From: Sulfitobacter marinus
Lineage (GTDB): Bacteria > Pseudomonadota > Alphaproteobacteria > Rhodobacterales > Rhodobacteraceae
DNA: 64,000 nt
NCBI RefSeq assembly: GCF_900116285.1
Contig: NZ_FPAJ01000004.1
Coordinates: forward strand, 434,001-498,000
Direction of reading: 5' to 3'
The number at the start of each line of letters is the position of its first letter. Position 1 is the stretch's first letter. Below, piece after piece: positions 62,214 to 64,000 of this stretch. The position numbers and the translations under genes were made by a program. The notes under the pieces were generated by a model. That model did no database searches and was not told where the DNA came from. It saw only the letters and a list, made by a program, of their open reading frames with translations.

Positions 62214-63221
62214 ATGAAGACGACAGTATTCACGGCGGCGCTTTGCGCCGTCAGCATCAGCAGTGCAACAAGTCTATCGGCCCAAGACACCGGGTTTGAG
62301 TGGGAAGGCAGCGTCGAGATCGGCGTTGATAGCACCCTATCATCGGATGATGCATCGGCCGAACTGACCGACACCTACGTGTCGATTATCGCCGCGTTCG
62401 AAGCCGCATTGACCGATCGCATTTCGGCTTTTGGTGAGCTTACGTTTGAATCCGTCACGGATGCGACGGCAAGCCGTCAATTTGATGATCTGGGTCTTTA
62501 CGCCAACCAGTTGGGTTTGCGGTTCGATCTGGGCGGAGCGGTGGTTTCTGCCGGTAAAATCAGCCCGGTATTTGCCGTCGCATGGGATGCAGCGCCTGGG
62601 TTCTATGGCACATCACTGGCGGAGGATTATGAACTGGCCGAGATGATCGGCCTCAGCACGGAAACCACAGTGGCCAGCACCGGCGGCGTGTTGTCCTTTG
62701 CCCTGTTCTATGCAGATGACACCAGCCTGAGCAACAGCGTTGGGACCAAGCGAGGCCGCACATCTGTGGCGGATGGCGGTGTTGGCAACACGGGCAAGCT
62801 GGACAATTTTGCCGTCCAGTACTCTCAGGAGTTTGGGGCAAGCACCGGATGGATCGGTGCCCGGCAACTGTCGGCCGGCACGGATGATGCGTCTGACGAA
62901 AGCGGTATTACCGTTGGTTTGACACATGATTTCGGCAATGGTTTCGACACCATCTTTGAGGTGGCACATTTCAACGGCGCGGGCGGTGAAGACGCGAATG
63001 CGACCTATGCGACATTGGGCGGCGCTTATGCTATGGGCGATTGGACATTCTCTTCAACCGGCACCCTTGTTGACACCCAATCTGGCACCGACAGCATGAT
63101 CGCACTTGGTGTTGATCGTGCACTGACCGAAAACTCCGAGATCAACTTTGGTCTGGCACGTTTTGATGTGGATGGGGTCAAATCGACTTCCGCCGGTCTG
63201 GCGGCAGTGGTATCGTTCTAG
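62214..63221 (+). CDS. Porin-like outer-membrane beta-barrel protein
   Basis: The start is ATG 62214 (MKTTVFTAALCAVSISSATSLSAQ), after AGGA; the frame runs further upstream into the imelysin gene but without signals. The 335-residue precursor alternates hydrophobic and polar strands, for example ISAFGELTFESVTDATASRQFDD and FDLGGAVVSAGKISPVFA, and ends in GLAAVVSF with terminal Phe, the usual outer-membrane insertion signal. Resemblance is to alphaproteobacterial general porins. It may admit a metal chelate or other small solute in this iron locus. Confidence 0.82.
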   Translation: MKTTVFTAALCAVSISSATSLSAQDTGFEWEGSVEIGVDSTLSSDDASAELTDTYVSIIAAFEAALTDRISAFGELTFESVTDATASRQFDDLGLYANQLGLRFDLGGAVVSAGKISPVFAVAWDAAPGFYGTSLAEDYELAEMIGLSTETTVASTGGVLSFALFYADDTSLSNSVGTKRGRTSVADGGVGNTGKLDNFAVQYSQEFGASTGWIGARQLSAGTDDASDESGITVGLTHDFGNGFDTIFEVAHFNGAGGEDANATYATLGGAYAMGDWTFSSTGTLVDTQSGTDSMIALGVDRALTENSEINFGLARFDVDGVKSTSAGLAAVVSF

Positions 63222-63344
63222 AAAGTTTTGACAATTGTTTGTGCGCATTAAACATGGCAAGCCCGACCCAACCAAGACGGCACTACGGGTTTGCTGTCGA
63301 TGGCCACGCAATTGCGACCACAGTTAAGAGCAGTGAAAGACCAG

Positions 63345-64000
63345 ATGCCTTACGTGAAAGTTCATAGTTTAATAATGATCATAGGTGGGGCGATGATGGC
63401 GGCGGTTCTGGGAACCGCCGCCATTTCTGGTGAAGGGGCATGGGATTTGGGCGATCCGCATCTGGACGTTATTCCCAGAACACCCCTAGAAACCGCGCGC
63501 ATCGCGGATGTGACGGCCCTGACGGATGATTTTTCCAAACCGCAGCGGTTCGAAGACAAGCCCGCAGGCGCGGCCACCGTGCGCGCGCGCAGGGACGCCA
63601 ATGCGTTCTCACAGCCCTCGGGGAACATCAGCTTTGAAGACGAACTGACGTTCAAGGTGGGCAACGGATTGTTCCGCAAGCTATGGGTATCGGCACCGTC
63701 TTCGACCCTCGCCTCTGACGGGCTTGGCCCGCTGTTTAACGCGCGGTCCTGCCAGCGGTGCCACCTTAAAGACGGGCGCGGCCATCCTCCGGAGAACGCG
63801 GATGACAACGCGATTTCGATTTTCTTACGCGTGTCAATCCCTGGCACGCCAGAGGATGCAATGGCCGACATTCAAGGATATTTTGCCACCCTGCCGGACC
63901 CGACCTATGGCACGCAACTGCAGGATTTCGCGGTGCAGGGATACAATGCCGAATATAGCTTTGGGGTCAGCTATCAAGAACAGCCTGTAGAATTGGCAGA
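63345..64000 (+). CDS. Di-heme oxidoreductase (DUF1111-type), 3' end cut by window edge
   Basis: ATG 63345 (MPYVKVHSLIMIIGGAMMAAVLG) opens a signal-anchored protein whose frame runs to the end of the window. The first c-type heme motif is C136-Q-R-C139-H140 in GPLFNARSCQRCHLKDGRG, a hallmark of the DUF1111/DHOR family, whose second heme and large C-terminal domain lie beyond the edge. Preceding FEDELTFKVGNGLFRKLWV is also typical. It is periplasmic and often paired with imelysin in iron uptake clusters. Confidence 0.88.
   Translation, partial: MPYVKVHSLIMIIGGAMMAAVLGTAAISGEGAWDLGDPHLDVIPRTPLETARIADVTALTDDFSKPQRFEDKPAGAATVRARRDANAFSQPSGNISFEDELTFKVGNGLFRKLWVSAPSSTLASDGLGPLFNARSCQRCHLKDGRGHPPENADDNAISIFLRVSIPGTPEDAMADIQGYFATLPDPTYGTQLQDFAVQGYNAEYSFGVSYQEQPVELA

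Noticed and set aside
63222..63344. Possible promoter TTGACA at 63228 ahead of the di-heme oxidoreductase
   Set aside because: The -10 position at 17-bp spacing (AACATG) is poor, and the gene may be read from the upstream operon.
1..64000. Search by eye for tRNA, rRNA, CRISPR arrays, IS ends and phage genes
   Set aside because: No cloverleaf-like segments, repeats with spacers, transposase or integrase motifs were seen in the gaps or coding regions.

Overview
The window looks like a chromosomal segment of a marine Roseobacter-group alphaproteobacterium (Rhodobacteraceae). The grounds are high-GC coding sequence, a complete soxRS/VW/XYZABCD thiosulfate-oxidation cluster, a TRAP transporter, a HemP/imelysin iron locus and a typical set of acyl-CoA enzymes. 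No tRNA, rRNA, CRISPR array, transposase or phage gene was seen. Both ends cut genes: an MscS channel at the left and a di-heme oxidoreductase at the right.

Layout. 1-2.3 kb: mechanosensitive channel and a Tat-exported metallo-beta-lactamase (MBL) fold protein. 2.3-8.2 kb (minus): four-gene Yej-type peptide ABC transporter, then a divergent small methyltransferase. 9.0-20.0 kb (plus): one long operon with TRAP transporter (P, Q, M), IclR regulator, enoyl-CoA hydratase/3-hydroxyacyl-CoA dehydrogenase, two-subunit acyl-CoA dehydrogenase, thioesterase, enoyl-CoA hydratase and acyl-CoA ligase. It reads as uptake plus beta-oxidation of a carboxylate, probably a dicarboxylate, and ends in a clear terminator. 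Two tandem palindromes upstream are probably IclR operators. 20.1-24.2 kb (minus): ribulose-phosphate epimerase and a 1067-residue fusion of a cobalamin-type reductive dehalogenase with a flavin/2Fe-2S reductase.

24.3-41.2 kb is a sulfur-oxidation island: YeeE-type transporter, a persulfide-sensor ArsR repressor (SoxR/SqrR type), SoxS, SoxV, SoxW, SoxXYZABCD, a DUF302 protein, two MBL proteins (one with a destroyed HxHxDH motif), an ETHE1-type persulfide dioxygenase, a DUF442-sulfide:quinone oxidoreductase fusion and a SulP permease. Sulfide would be oxidised by the quinone oxidoreductase to persulfide, then to sulfite and thiosulfate. Thiosulfate would be taken to sulfate by SoxXA/YZ/B/CD, with SoxS/V/W keeping periplasmic thiols reduced. 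Two exact ATTC-N8-GAAT palindromes, one before soxX and one between the divergent MBL and persulfide dioxygenase genes, match the operator I recall for SqrR and tie the island to its own repressor.

41.3-64 kb: acyl-CoA ligase plus TPP enzyme; a second, large MscS channel; GntR regulator plus TauABC-like ABC transporter; a periplasmic molybdenum hydroxylase (two subunits) with a triheme cytochrome c; an RND efflux pair under a divergent TetR regulator whose probable operator overlaps the pump promoter; and an iron/heme locus (HemP, a cysteine-rich unknown protein, imelysin, porin-like protein, di-heme oxidoreductase).
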